DNA of 7,298 bases from Chloroflexota bacterium (GCA_021786265.1 JAJYNP010000097.1:1-7298), one strand, 5' to 3'. Shown: positions 1 to 6,658, counted from the first letter of the stretch. Made by a program: numbers and translations. The notes: generated from the letters alone by a model not told the origin.

Positions 1-341
1 GCGTCCCCGCCGTAGTAGAAGCGGAAGGCGAGCCAGACCTTGGACGAGGTCGCGTACGTGTAGTACGCCACACCGTTGACGTCCGCGGTCACCGAGGCGT
101 GGGGCTTGTAGGCGCTCCACGTGCCGTCCGCTCCCTTGATCGCGATCCAGATGCCCAAGGTGGTGTGGGCCAGGCTTGGGCTCGTGGTGAAGCGCAGGGT
201 GAGCGACACACCAGGGGTCAGGATCTTGGTGGCGCTCGTGAAGGGGCCGCTCGCGCTCAAGGACGAGTCAGCCGAGATCACGACCGGTGCGACGGTCTGC
301 GGCACGGCCACGAGCGCGAGAAGTGTCGGGAAATGACGCAC
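1..341 (-). CDS. Exported single-domain beta-rich surface protein, 3' end cut by window edge
   Basis: This reading frame is open from an upstream stop at 540-542 to the left edge of the window. I place the start at the GTG at 339-341, because GGAG lies 8 nt upstream (350-353) and the product then begins with a signal-peptide-like stretch (VRHFPTLLALVAVPQTVAPV). An in-frame GTG at 357-359 would add six residues and cannot be excluded. About 113 residues are visible. Residues 28-113 align by eye with the last ~100 residues of the 1025-residue protein at 3427-6504: both have SGPFT-x-ATK, then GTW-x-A(Y/F), T-x-AD-x-NG, a Tyr-rich strand, and STS..WL followed by an aromatic strand. By that alignment only about 12-15 residues are missing beyond the edge, so the protein may be little more than a signal peptide and this one domain. 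The function is unknown. Export and a beta-sandwich fold are inferred from sequence. No sortase LPxTG motif or lipobox is visible. Confidence 0.72.
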   Translation of the reverse strand, partial: MRHFPTLLALVAVPQTVAPVVISADSSLSASGPFTSATKILTPGVSLTLRFTTSPSLAHTTLGIWIAIKGADGTWSAYKPHASVTADVNGVAYYTYATSSKVWLAFRFYYGGD

Positions 342-593
342 GGCGGGCGCTCCGCCCACGCCGCCGCGAACCCTCGGCCTGGGTCCCCGCGTTGCGCCCG
401 CTTCTCGACCACCGAGCAGGTACCCCGCCGCCTGCCGGGCGCGCCGGGCCAGCGCCAGAGGGCCGACCTCGCGCCTCCAGCGCTGCGGCACACGGCACCC
501 CGATGCGGCCCACACTGCGTCTAAGGTGCCTGCGGCCACCTATCGGGAAGTGCCGCGTCGGCTGTAGCCCGTAGCGTGCGACACTGACGGCTC

Positions 594-611
594 GGCCGGT
601 CCTCCCCGGCC
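594..611 (+). other. Small hairpin in the leader of the hydrolase gene
   Basis: GGCCGG and CCGGCC form a perfect 6-bp inverted repeat around a 6-nt loop. It lies 21 nt upstream of the GGAGGT ribosome binding site. A stem this short is common by chance in DNA of this base composition, so a regulatory role is only a possibility. Confidence 0.25.
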
Positions 612-632
612 CACACCAGGCGTGACAGAGAC

Positions 633-638
633 GGAGGT
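633..638 (+). promoter_or_regulatory. Ribosome binding site of the lipoprotein hydrolase gene
   Basis: GGAGGT lies 5 nt before the ATG at 644. It fixes the start of the hydrolase gene, because the signal peptide begins directly at that ATG and no better-placed start lies upstream. Confidence 0.75.
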
Positions 639-643
639 GCTCC

Positions 644-1702
644 ATGACCCAGCGCGGCAGCGCACAGTGGGTGGCCGTGCTGGCGTTCGTCAGCCTGCTC
701 GGTGCAGGGTGCGGCAGCGCCGTCTCCCCATCGGTCGGCACGACGGCACCGCGGGCGAGCTCGGGCACCGGAGCAGCGCGGACCGACGGCGCCGCGAGCC
801 CTGGCAGCACCCCGCGCTCCTCCGCCTGGCCGGCCGGCGCCAGCGCGGGCACCGGCTCCTGCGGCGCGACGGGCGCCAGCCCCTGCCCGACCGTCCCCGT
901 GGCGTTCGCCCGCGCCATCCCCTTCACGCCGCCTGTGGACTGCGGCGGCACCCAGTGTCAACTGCAGCTGGACGTCTATTACCCGAGTGTCACGACGACA
1001 CCTGCCGGGTCCTGGCCGCTGATCGTGGCGATCCCCGGCGGTCCCGCCCCGCTGGGGGTGCGCGCGGGGCTCTCGGGCCTGGCGCTCGCGCTCGCCGCAC
1101 AAGGGGCGCTGGTCGTGGCCGCCGACTACCGCTCCCTGCCCAGTCAGGATGCCGGCTTCCCGCAGACGTTCGAGGACGTCGCCTGCGCGGTCCGCACGGC
1201 GCGCGCGCTGGCCGCCCGATACGGTGGGGATCCGACGCACGTGACGCTCGTCGCCAACTCCCTCGGCGGCTGGCCGGGGGCCGTGGTCGCCTTCTCGCCG
1301 CAGCCCTTTCCTCTCGACGCGACGAGCTGCCTGGCCCAGAGCGGCACCGCCCGGCCCGACGCATTCGTGGGCGTGGCCGGCATCTACTCGCTCGACCAGA
1401 TCGACCCGGGCTACCTCGACGGCTTCTTCGGCGGGAGCCGGGAGACCGCGCCAGGGCCCTGGGCCGCCGGCGACCCGTACGCCATCGTCAACGCCAACCG
1501 CAACGAGCCGATCGGGGTGACGCTCGTGGGCGGCACCCGTGACCAGACCGTCCCGCTCGCCTCGACCCAGCTCTTCACAGGGTATCTGCGGGCCGCAGGC
1601 TACGCCGCGCAGCTCGTCATCGTGCCGGGCGCGACGCACGATAGCGTGCTGACGGCGCCCCAGACAATCAGCGCGATCCTGCCGGCCGCGCGTCGCCCTT
1701 AG
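644..1702 (+). CDS. Putative exported lipoprotein alpha/beta hydrolase (esterase/lipase-like)
   Basis: The 352-residue product begins with a signal peptide ending in LLGAGC, so Cys23 is the likely lipid-anchored residue. The -3 position is Gly rather than the usual Leu, so lipidation is probable but not certain. Residues 24-80 are a Ser/Thr/Pro/Ala/Gly-rich linker expected to hold the enzyme off the membrane. The catalytic domain runs from about 105 to 350. It shows a strand ending in IPGGP (130-134, position of the oxyanion-hole HGG/PGG motif), a DYR motif at 161-163, a nucleophile elbow ANSLGG with Ser206, Asp300 in GGTRDQTVP, and His332 in GATHDS. The order and spacing match the alpha/beta hydrolase fold of the esterase/lipase and BD-FAE-like families. 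The first Gly of the usual GxSxG is Ala here. Cysteines at 73, 81, 100, 105, 181 and 229 could form disulfides outside the cell. The likely reaction is hydrolysis of a carboxylic ester. The substrate cannot be told. The gene is convergent with the downstream surface-protein gene. Confidence 0.85.
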   Translation: MTQRGSAQWVAVLAFVSLLGAGCGSAVSPSVGTTAPRASSGTGAARTDGAASPGSTPRSSAWPAGASAGTGSCGATGASPCPTVPVAFARAIPFTPPVDCGGTQCQLQLDVYYPSVTTTPAGSWPLIVAIPGGPAPLGVRAGLSGLALALAAQGALVVAADYRSLPSQDAGFPQTFEDVACAVRTARALAARYGGDPTHVTLVANSLGGWPGAVVAFSPQPFPLDATSCLAQSGTARPDAFVGVAGIYSLDQIDPGYLDGFFGGSRETAPGPWAAGDPYAIVNANRNEPIGVTLVGGTRDQTVPLASTQLFTGYLRAAGYAAQLVIVPGATHDSVLTAPQTISAILPAARRP

Positions 1703-1728
1703 CGCACCACCCAGCGATACGCTGCGCT
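1699..1728. other. Overlapping convergent gene ends with small inverted repeats
   Basis: The two converging genes share TTAG at 1699-1702: TAG ends the plus-strand gene and TAA ends the minus-strand gene. Just inside the minus-strand gene there are two mutually exclusive short stems: AGCGCA (1701-1706) with TGCGCT (1723-1728), and CAGCG (1712-1716) with CGCTG (1720-1724) around ATA. There is no T tract. They may slow or end transcription from either side, but stems of this size also occur by chance. Confidence 0.35.
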
Positions 1729-3309
1729 GACGTTGTTGGCGAACTCCGGTGTGGGATAGACGACCGCCTGCCAGTAGAAGCGCCCGGCGGCCGGCGTCCA
1801 GACGAGGCGGGCGGTCCCGTCGGCGCTCGTGCGCGCGCCATGCGAGCCCGCGTAGACGTAGCGGCCACGCGCCAGGTCGTAGCGGTAGAGGCGGAACGAG
1901 ACCGTCACGCCGGCCGCGGCAGGTGACACCTGCGCGGTGAGCGCCACCGCCGACCCCGCCCGCGCGCGCCGCGTCTGCGAGGGCGGGGCGCCCGCGAGCG
2001 TCACGCTCCGGCGCACGATCACCCGCACCAGCGCCGACTGCGCGCCCACCAACACCGGCGACGCGGGCACGTCCAGCCGATACCAGGTGTTCATCGCCGG
2101 GGCCAGCGTCAGGTGGAACGCTCCGGCGCCCGGGGGCAGCGGCGCGAGCGGCGTGAACGCGCTCGCCGTCGCCGTCCGGGCCATGAGCTGCGCCCCCGGG
2201 ACCCCGGGCGGCTGGGCCGACCCGGCGAGCGTGACGCTCCCTCCCGCGACCACGACATAGGGGGCCGCGTCGAGGGTAGCCGCCGCGGGCAGCAGCGCCG
2301 TGATCGTCCAGGAGGGGACAGGGGCGATCCGATTGCCGGCCAGATCGGTCACGGGCCCCACGGTGAGGGCGTAGGGCGTGCCGGGCACGAGGTCGACCGC
2401 CGGGGTGAAGGTGCCGGTGCGCGTCGCCGCGTCGTAGGCGGAGGTGCCGGCGACGAGCGCACCGTCCGGCGCCTGGAACACGAGCCCCAAGTGCTGCCAG
2501 CTCGCGGGATCGATTGGCTCGCTGAACGTGACGGAGACCGTGGGCCGCAGCTCCCCCACCGCCGCCCCCGGCGCCGGTGTCACCGCGCGGATCGTGGGCG
2601 GCACGGTGTCGAGCACGATCGATGCCGCAGCGGGCGCCGAGACGAGCCCGATCCCGCTGCGCACACGTGCCCAGAGCCGCTTGACCCCGTCGCCGGCTGG
2701 GAAGGTGTAGGAGGACGCGATCGTATAGGGCTGCCAGGGCCCCCAGTTCTGCCCGTCGGCGCTGAACGCCATCTGGGCGACTCCGCTGATGCCGGCATAG
2801 GCGGTCAGGCTGACCGAGACGACCGGCGAGTTCGTCGCCGCCCGCCCCCCGTCGAGCGTAAGCGCCGCGGTCGGGACGGTCGTGTCGGGCACGAGCTGCA
2901 CGGTGAGCGTAAAGGTGCCCTCGACGTTGCTTGCGCCGTTGAGATCGAGGTAGTAGGTGCCGCCGCCCAACACGGGGTAGGCGATGTGCTGCGTGGTGCC
3001 GACGATCGTCGACTGGGCCACCAACCCCTGCGTGCCCACCACGGTGGTGGCCGTGGAATCGAAGAGATAGAGGCCGAAGAGCGTCCCCGGCGCACCCGAG
3101 AGGTTGGCGACGAGCACGTAGCCCGACGGGATGTGCACGTTGAAGACGACATCGTAGATCGGGCCGCCCAGCTGACCCGACACCACCGGCCCTGGCAGCG
3201 CCACGCCCGGGATGTCGGAGGTCGCGTCGGCCCGGGTGCGGGGTGGCAACGCGAGCAGCGCAGCGGCGACGAGCGCCGCGACGAGCGCCGCGCGGAAGGA
3301 GCGTGACAT
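1699..3309 (-). CDS. Exported multi-domain surface protein with PPC-like, Big_5-like and Ig-like domains
   Basis: The 536-residue product starts at ATG with a clear signal peptide (MSRSFRAALVAALVAAALL, cleavage probably after Ala27 or Ala29). Residues 32-138 resemble a bacterial pre-peptidase C-terminal (PPC) domain: GPIYDVVF, a strand with LYLFDS, and GGGTYYLDLNG. Residues 143-234 resemble an Ig-like domain with the SADGQNW...P pattern often seen in secreted proteins. Residues 235-336 match a Big_5 / SbsA-type Ig domain: VPPTI, VSVTFSEPID, FTPAVDLVPGTPYALTV, and VTDLAGN. Residues 345-433 and 434-536 are two further beta-rich Ig-like domains, the last ending in AAYRWVVR. No catalytic domain, LPxTG, SLH domain or lipobox is visible, so a structural, adhesive or ligand-binding role outside the cell is inferred. 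The stop (TAA) overlaps the stop of the convergent hydrolase gene. Domain names come from remembered family patterns, not a profile search. Confidence 0.85.
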   Translation of the reverse strand: MSRSFRAALVAALVAAALLALPPRTRADATSDIPGVALPGPVVSGQLGGPIYDVVFNVHIPSGYVLVANLSGAPGTLFGLYLFDSTATTVVGTQGLVAQSTIVGTTQHIAYPVLGGGTYYLDLNGASNVEGTFTLTVQLVPDTTVPTAALTLDGGRAATNSPVVSVSLTAYAGISGVAQMAFSADGQNWGPWQPYTIASSYTFPAGDGVKRLWARVRSGIGLVSAPAAASIVLDTVPPTIRAVTPAPGAAVGELRPTVSVTFSEPIDPASWQHLGLVFQAPDGALVAGTSAYDAATRTGTFTPAVDLVPGTPYALTVGPVTDLAGNRIAPVPSWTITALLPAAATLDAAPYVVVAGGSVTLAGSAQPPGVPGAQLMARTATASAFTPLAPLPPGAGAFHLTLAPAMNTWYRLDVPASPVLVGAQSALVRVIVRRSVTLAGAPPSQTRRARAGSAVALTAQVSPAAAGVTVSFRLYRYDLARGRYVYAGSHGARTSADGTARLVWTPAAGRFYWQAVVYPTPEFANNVSAAYRWVVR

Positions 3310-3322
3310 GGTCAGAGGATAG

Positions 3323-3328
3323 CCTCCC
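3323..3328 (-). promoter_or_regulatory. Candidate ribosome binding site of the 536-residue surface protein
   Basis: On the minus strand GGGAGG lies 13 nt before the ATG at 3307-3309. That spacing is longer than ideal. No better start or purine-rich stretch is closer, and the signal peptide begins at this ATG, so the start is still preferred. Confidence 0.45.
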
Positions 3329-3351
3329 AGGCCACTCGCGGGGGTGCAACA

Positions 3352-3385
3352 CGAAGGGCCGGAGCGCTGCCGCCCCGGCCCTTCG
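3352..3385 (-). terminator. Perfect 11-bp hairpin between the two surface-protein genes
   Basis: CGAAGGGCCGG (3352-3362) and CCGGCCCTTCG (3375-3385) form a perfect 11-bp inverted repeat around a 12-nt loop. It lies about 40 nt after the TAG of the 1025-residue gene and about 24 nt before the ribosome binding site of the next gene in the same direction. No strong T tract follows on the minus strand (it continues TGTTGCACC), as is common for terminators in GC-rich bacteria. Terminator is the best reading. An attenuator in the leader of the 536-residue protein gene is the alternative. Confidence 0.6.
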
Positions 3386-3395
3386 CTTCGATCAC

Positions 3396-3414
3396 CTGGC
3401 TCGCTCGGAGCCAG
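3396..3414 (-). terminator. Second perfect hairpin directly after the 1025-residue gene
   Basis: CTGGCTC (3396-3402) and GAGCCAG (3408-3414) form a perfect 7-bp stem with a 5-nt loop, 12 nt after the stop of the 1025-residue gene. Together with the 11-bp hairpin 10 nt further on, it makes a tandem pair, which suggests a double terminator or an mRNA 3'-end stabiliser. There is no T tract. Confidence 0.5.
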
Positions 3415-3426
3415 CGCGATCCGAAC

Positions 3427-6400
3427 CTACATCCAGCGCGCTTGGCTGGAGTTCGAGTACGAGCCGTTCAGGCCCGCATAGAACGAGAGCCAGGCGGCCG
3501 ACGTGCTCTTCCAGTAGAAGTAGACGTTGCCGTTGGCATCGGCGATGCGGGTGGTGAGGCCATGGAAGGCGCCCCAGGTGCCCGTCGTGTTGGCGGGCGT
3601 GCGGGCGGCCTCATAGATCGTCACGATCTTGCCCGCCGCGGCCGCGCCGAGCGAGAACTTGACCGTGATGTACTGGCCCAACTTGGGGAGCTTGGTGGCC
3701 GTGGTGAACGGGCCACTCATGGTGACGCCGAGCGCCGAGGCCGCCGTGTAGGCCACGGGCGGGGCCGGCGGGGTCGGCGTGCCGACGGTGATCGAGACCG
3801 ACTGCGGGCCGGTCACGCCGCTGACGAAGGCCGTCAGGACGGCTGTGCCCGCGCTCGAGGGAGCGAGGAAGTAGAAGCTGGCGGCGCCACCGTCGGTCGT
3901 CGCCGACGAGCCACCGCTGGTGGCCACGACGTTGCCGACGCCGTTGGTGAACATCGTCACCGACGTGCCGTCGGGCGCCGGGATGTTCGCGGCGTCACGC
4001 ACGTTGACCGTGACCGTCAGGGTGCCACCCGGCTGCACGCTCGTGGCGCTCGGGCTGATCGTGAACGATGCCGCCGGACCCGCGCAGGAGACCTGGAACG
4101 GGAGCGCCGTGATCGTCTGATTGGGCACGACCGCGGTGTTCGTCACGCTCGCGCTGAGCGTGACGGTGCCCGAGTTCGGGCCGCACTGGAGGCGGACCGG
4201 ATAGCCGGCCGGTGTGGTCGCGGTGGCCGCGACGTACGCCCCCACGCTCGGAGACGCCGTCAGGATGCCCGCCGGCGTGGCGCTGATGGTGAAGTTGGAG
4301 GTCGCGATGTTCGTGTAGGGCACGCCCGCGGCATCGGTCGCGTTGAGGTACGCGACGATGACCGGCGCCGCGGCACCAGTGGCCGTCGAGTCGACGGTCT
4401 GGGTGGCCGTCAGCTTGGCGAGCGGGCCGACGATCGAGACGGTCGCGGTCCCCTTGAGGGTGCCCACGCTGAAGGTCACAGTCGCCGTGCCGCTCAAACC
4501 GCCCGCGAAGAGCCAGGCGCTGACCTGGCCGCTCGCGTTCGTCACCGCCGCGCAGCTCGAGGCCGCGGTGGCGGTGCTGCTGCTATTGGCGCAGCTGCCC
4601 GCGCCGTTCGTGCCGAGGTAGCCCAGGTTCGTGCTGACCGTGACGAGCTGCCCCGCCATCGGGGTGTTCGTCGCGTCATAGACGGTCGCGGTGAGGACCG
4701 ACGGGCCGCTGGTGGTGGCACTCTGGATCGTGCTCGGGTTGGGCGAGCCGACCACGAGCGCCGCCGGGGCCGCCAGCGCGGTGAAGCCGACGGTCGTGGT
4801 GTACACGAGGGTCGCCGCGCCGCCCGAGGCGGGTGTGACGTAGAGCTTGAGGAGTGCCGTGCCCGCGGTGGTGGGCGCCTGCAGGTTGGCCGTGGCGGAC
4901 ACCGCCGTAAGCGACGCTGTGTTGGTTGCCGTCCCGAAGACGCTGAGACCGGTGTTCGTGGGCGTCGCTGCCCAGAACGTGCCCGCCGCCGGGCTCCCGA
5001 CGAAGGTGCCCGCCGTGGTGGTGATGGTGAACGTCGGGGCCGTCTTCGCAGCCACGACCGAGCTCGCGCTGATCGTGACGACCGAGATGCTCGCCCCGTC
5101 GGCCGGGACGCTCGTGGGGTTCGGGGTCAGCGTGGGCTGGATGAGGCCCATGCTGGCGGAACCCGTATCGGTCAGCGTGCCCGTGCCGACCGAGCCGGCG
5201 GTGCCGCTGGCGTACGTGTTGACGCTGAAGGTGCCGTTGAGCGGCGGGTTGGTGATGGAGCCCGCGGCGGTGGTCGCGATCGTCACGGCCGTCCTCGCGG
5301 CGACCGCGCCAGCGAACTCGAAACGCACAGTGGTCCCGCTGCTGCTCAACACGACGCCGGTGATGGTGCCGAGGCCGGTGACCGACCAGGCCGAGGCGCT
5401 GGACGGCAGGACCGTCCCAGCCGGGAAGCTGATCTCCAGAGCGTTGGTCGTGCCAGTCGAAGCAGCTGGGATAACGGTCGCGGTGGTGAACGTCACCACG
5501 TTGCCGGCCGCAGCCGGCACGGTGCTGCCGACGAGCGTGCCGGCCGGCACATACACAGCGCCAACCGTGATGAAGGCGACCGAGGTGCTGGACACTTGAG
5601 TCGCGGAAACGCTGTTGACGGGCGTGACAAGGAGCTTGAGCGTGGCCGTGCCGGCCGCCGTGGGCGCTTGGAGGGTCCCAGTTGCCGTCCTCGAGCCCGA
5701 CGCAAGAGCCGTCGCGAGAGCCGTTCCGTAGAAGCTCGAGGCGGTGAAGGTTGGCGCAGCCGTGAACAGCGCCGTCGACCCGTTGGCCGCGGCGATGAAG
5801 GTGCCACCCGTAGTGGTTACGGTCAGCGTGGGCCCGGTAGCGGACGCCGCCACGGGTGCAGCCAGACTGACCGTCACCATCGCAGTCGACACGCCGTCAG
5901 CAGGGATGCTGGCGGGGCTGACCGAGATCGTCGGGCTGACGAGGCCCATGCTGGCGGAACCGGTATCGGTCAGCGTGCCCGTGCCGACCGAGCCGGCGGT
6001 GCCGCTGGCGTACGTGTTGACGCTGAAGGTGCCGTTGAGCGGCGGGTTGATCACCAGCCCTGCCACGCCGGCCTCGATCGTGTGCGCGGCGGCCGACAGC
6101 GCAACGGTAAATTCGAGCCGCAGCGTGGTACCGCTGATCACGACGCCACTGGCCGCCGCGAACGTGCCGCTAGTCGCAGCATCAATGAACCAATTGCCCG
6201 CCGTGGTGGCCCCGGCGGCGAAGGTGGTCCCCGCCGGGAAGGTCACTTCGACCGCGTTGACGGCGGGGCTCGTCGGCGCCGTGATGGCGGTGGCGGCGGT
6301 GAACGTCACCACGGCCGAGCCCGACACAGCCGCACCAGCGGCCCCAGCAGCTGTTGGGACAGCCGCGCCCACGAGCGTCCCGGTCGGTGCGTACGCCGGC

Positions 6401-6504
6401 GCAGTGGACCCGGCGAACGCGGCCGGCGCCGCGACGGTCGCCACGAGGGTGGCCAGCAGAGCGGCCGAGAGGCCGACGCTGACCGCTTTCTTTGCGAGGT
6501 TCAA
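3427..6504 (-). CDS. Large exported S-layer- or adhesin-like protein with tandem modules and Big-like domains
   Basis: The 1025-residue product is very rich in Ala, Thr, Ser, Val and Gly. Its start is TTG, fixed by a consensus AGGAGGT 9 nt upstream and by the signal peptide right after it (MNLAKKAVSVGLSAALLATL..., cleavage probably after AFA at residue 31). Residues ~38-314 and ~318-577 are two copies of one module, each opening with GTLVG..VP and closing with LQAPT.AGTA.LKL.VTP. Each holds the same 36-residue segment (153-188 and 419-454). Residues ~581-695, 696-808 and 811-907 look like three Big_1/invasin-type Ig domains (for example VLTATVYDATNTPMAGQLVT). Cys638/Cys651 and Cys774/Cys807 may pair. 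After a TPTPPAPP linker (909-916), residues 920-1025 form a C-terminal domain shared with the left-edge protein. No SLH domain, LPxTG or transmembrane anchor is visible, so how it stays on the cell is unclear. A structural envelope role (S-layer or fibre) or adhesion is inferred. No enzyme domain is seen. Confidence 0.88.
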   Translation of the reverse strand: MNLAKKAVSVGLSAALLATLVATVAAPAAFAGSTAPAYAPTGTLVGAAVPTAAGAAGAAVSGSAVVTFTAATAITAPTSPAVNAVEVTFPAGTTFAAGATTAGNWFIDAATSGTFAAASGVVISGTTLRLEFTVALSAAAHTIEAGVAGLVINPPLNGTFSVNTYASGTAGSVGTGTLTDTGSASMGLVSPTISVSPASIPADGVSTAMVTVSLAAPVAASATGPTLTVTTTGGTFIAAANGSTALFTAAPTFTASSFYGTALATALASGSRTATGTLQAPTAAGTATLKLLVTPVNSVSATQVSSTSVAFITVGAVYVPAGTLVGSTVPAAAGNVVTFTTATVIPAASTGTTNALEISFPAGTVLPSSASAWSVTGLGTITGVVLSSSGTTVRFEFAGAVAARTAVTIATTAAGSITNPPLNGTFSVNTYASGTAGSVGTGTLTDTGSASMGLIQPTLTPNPTSVPADGASISVVTISASSVVAAKTAPTFTITTTAGTFVGSPAAGTFWAATPTNTGLSVFGTATNTASLTAVSATANLQAPTTAGTALLKLYVTPASGGAATLVYTTTVGFTALAAPAALVVGSPNPSTIQSATTSGPSVLTATVYDATNTPMAGQLVTVSTNLGYLGTNGAGSCANSSSTATAASSCAAVTNASGQVSAWLFAGGLSGTATVTFSVGTLKGTATVSIVGPLAKLTATQTVDSTATGAAAPVIVAYLNATDAAGVPYTNIATSNFTISATPAGILTASPSVGAYVAATATTPAGYPVRLQCGPNSGTVTLSASVTNTAVVPNQTITALPFQVSCAGPAASFTISPSATSVQPGGTLTVTVNVRDAANIPAPDGTSVTMFTNGVGNVVATSGGSSATTDGGAASFYFLAPSSAGTAVLTAFVSGVTGPQSVSITVGTPTPPAPPVAYTAASALGVTMSGPFTTATKLPKLGQYITVKFSLGAAAAGKIVTIYEAARTPANTTGTWGAFHGLTTRIADANGNVYFYWKSTSAAWLSFYAGLNGSYSNSSQARWM
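5143..5251 (-). repeat. Near-identical 109-bp direct repeat, copy in module 2
   Basis: This copy matches 5941-6049 at 108 of 109 positions; the only difference is C at 5164 against G at 5962. It encodes residues 419-454 of the 1025-residue protein (NPPLNGTFSVNTY...TGSASMGL), identical in both copies. Similarity falls off sharply on both sides. Confidence 0.95.
5941..6049 (-). repeat. Near-identical 109-bp direct repeat, copy in module 1
   Basis: This is the partner of 5143-5251, 798 bp (exactly 266 codons) away in the same orientation and reading frame. It encodes residues 153-188. Recombination between the copies would remove or add one whole module without shifting the frame. Confidence 0.95.
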
Positions 6505-6513
6505 GGTATCTGT

Positions 6514-6520
6514 ACCTCCT
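6514..6520 (-). promoter_or_regulatory. Consensus Shine-Dalgarno that decides a TTG start
   Basis: On the minus strand AGGAGGT lies 9 nt before TTG (6502-6504). There is no ATG or GTG between them, and the signal peptide starts right at the TTG. The strong site probably compensates for the weak start codon of a protein that should be abundant if it forms a surface layer. Confidence 0.85.
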
Positions 6521-6645
6521 AGTCATTCGATTGATGCCAAGCCGCTAGCTCGGAGTGCCTGGGCTGCGTGCGCTTGCTTCGTACCGACCGGACCCGGACG
6601 CTGTTCGTACACTTCCTGCCTTTCCGCAAGGCCCACTCGACAAGA

Positions 6646-6658
6646 TGCGCACGGCGCA
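6646..6658 (-). terminator. Short hairpin after the anti-sigma-like gene
   Basis: TGCGC and GCGCA pair perfectly around a 3-nt loop about 20 nt after the stop of the anti-sigma-like gene. On the minus strand TTGTCG follows, which is a poor T tract. It could be a weak terminator separating this gene from the surface-protein gene. Confidence 0.3.

Larger units (their letters stand above)
342..643. other. Divergent intergenic region between the left-edge gene and the hydrolase gene
   Basis: This stretch of about 300 bp separates two divergently transcribed genes, so it should hold promoters for both. No convincing -35/-10 pair was recognised on either strand. The frame of the left-edge gene stays open up to 539, but the extra translation is Arg/Gly/Ala-rich, without a signal peptide or domain character, so I treat it as non-coding. 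A perfect 6-bp hairpin (GGCCGG at 594-599, CCGGCC at 606-611) sits about 20 nt before the hydrolase gene's Shine-Dalgarno and could fold in its leader. No RNA gene or repeat was recognised. Confidence 0.5.

Noticed and set aside
342..539. Extension of the left-edge gene up to a GTG at 537-539
   Set aside because: The added ~66 residues are Arg/Gly/Ala-rich with no signal peptide, and would place the hydrophobic export segment inside the protein. The GTG at 341 has GGAG at 8 nt and starts a signal-peptide-like sequence.
622..1542. A 306-codon plus-strand frame overlapping the hydrolase gene
   Set aside because: It is Arg-rich, out of frame with the catalytic motifs, and lacks the well-placed ribosome binding site that serves the ATG at 644.
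521..3352. A 943-codon open frame on the minus strand spanning the hydrolase gene and the 536-residue gene
   Set aside because: It runs antisense to one real gene and out of frame with the other. It is Arg/Gly/Ala/His-rich, and the real frames carry signal peptides and active-site or domain motifs. Its length reflects the scarcity of stops in GC-rich DNA.
4343..5599. Plus-strand frames of 92 and 250 codons with hydrophobic Val/Ala-rich translations
   Set aside because: They look membrane-like only because they are the antisense of Ala/Thr/Val-rich repeats in the 1025-residue protein. They have no ribosome binding site and lie wholly within that gene.
5143..6049. The 109-bp repeats as a mobile element end, CRISPR or attachment site
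   Set aside because: Both copies are in frame, encode part of the protein, and have no inverted ends, transposase or spacer pattern nearby. Module duplication with gene conversion explains them better.
3442..6522. A 1026-codon open frame on the plus strand, antisense to almost the whole 1025-residue gene
   Set aside because: The translation is Arg/Gly/Asp/Ala-rich with no domain, signal or repeat logic. It is the expected shadow of a gene with GC-rich third positions. The minus-strand frame has the signal peptide, Shine-Dalgarno and recognisable domains.
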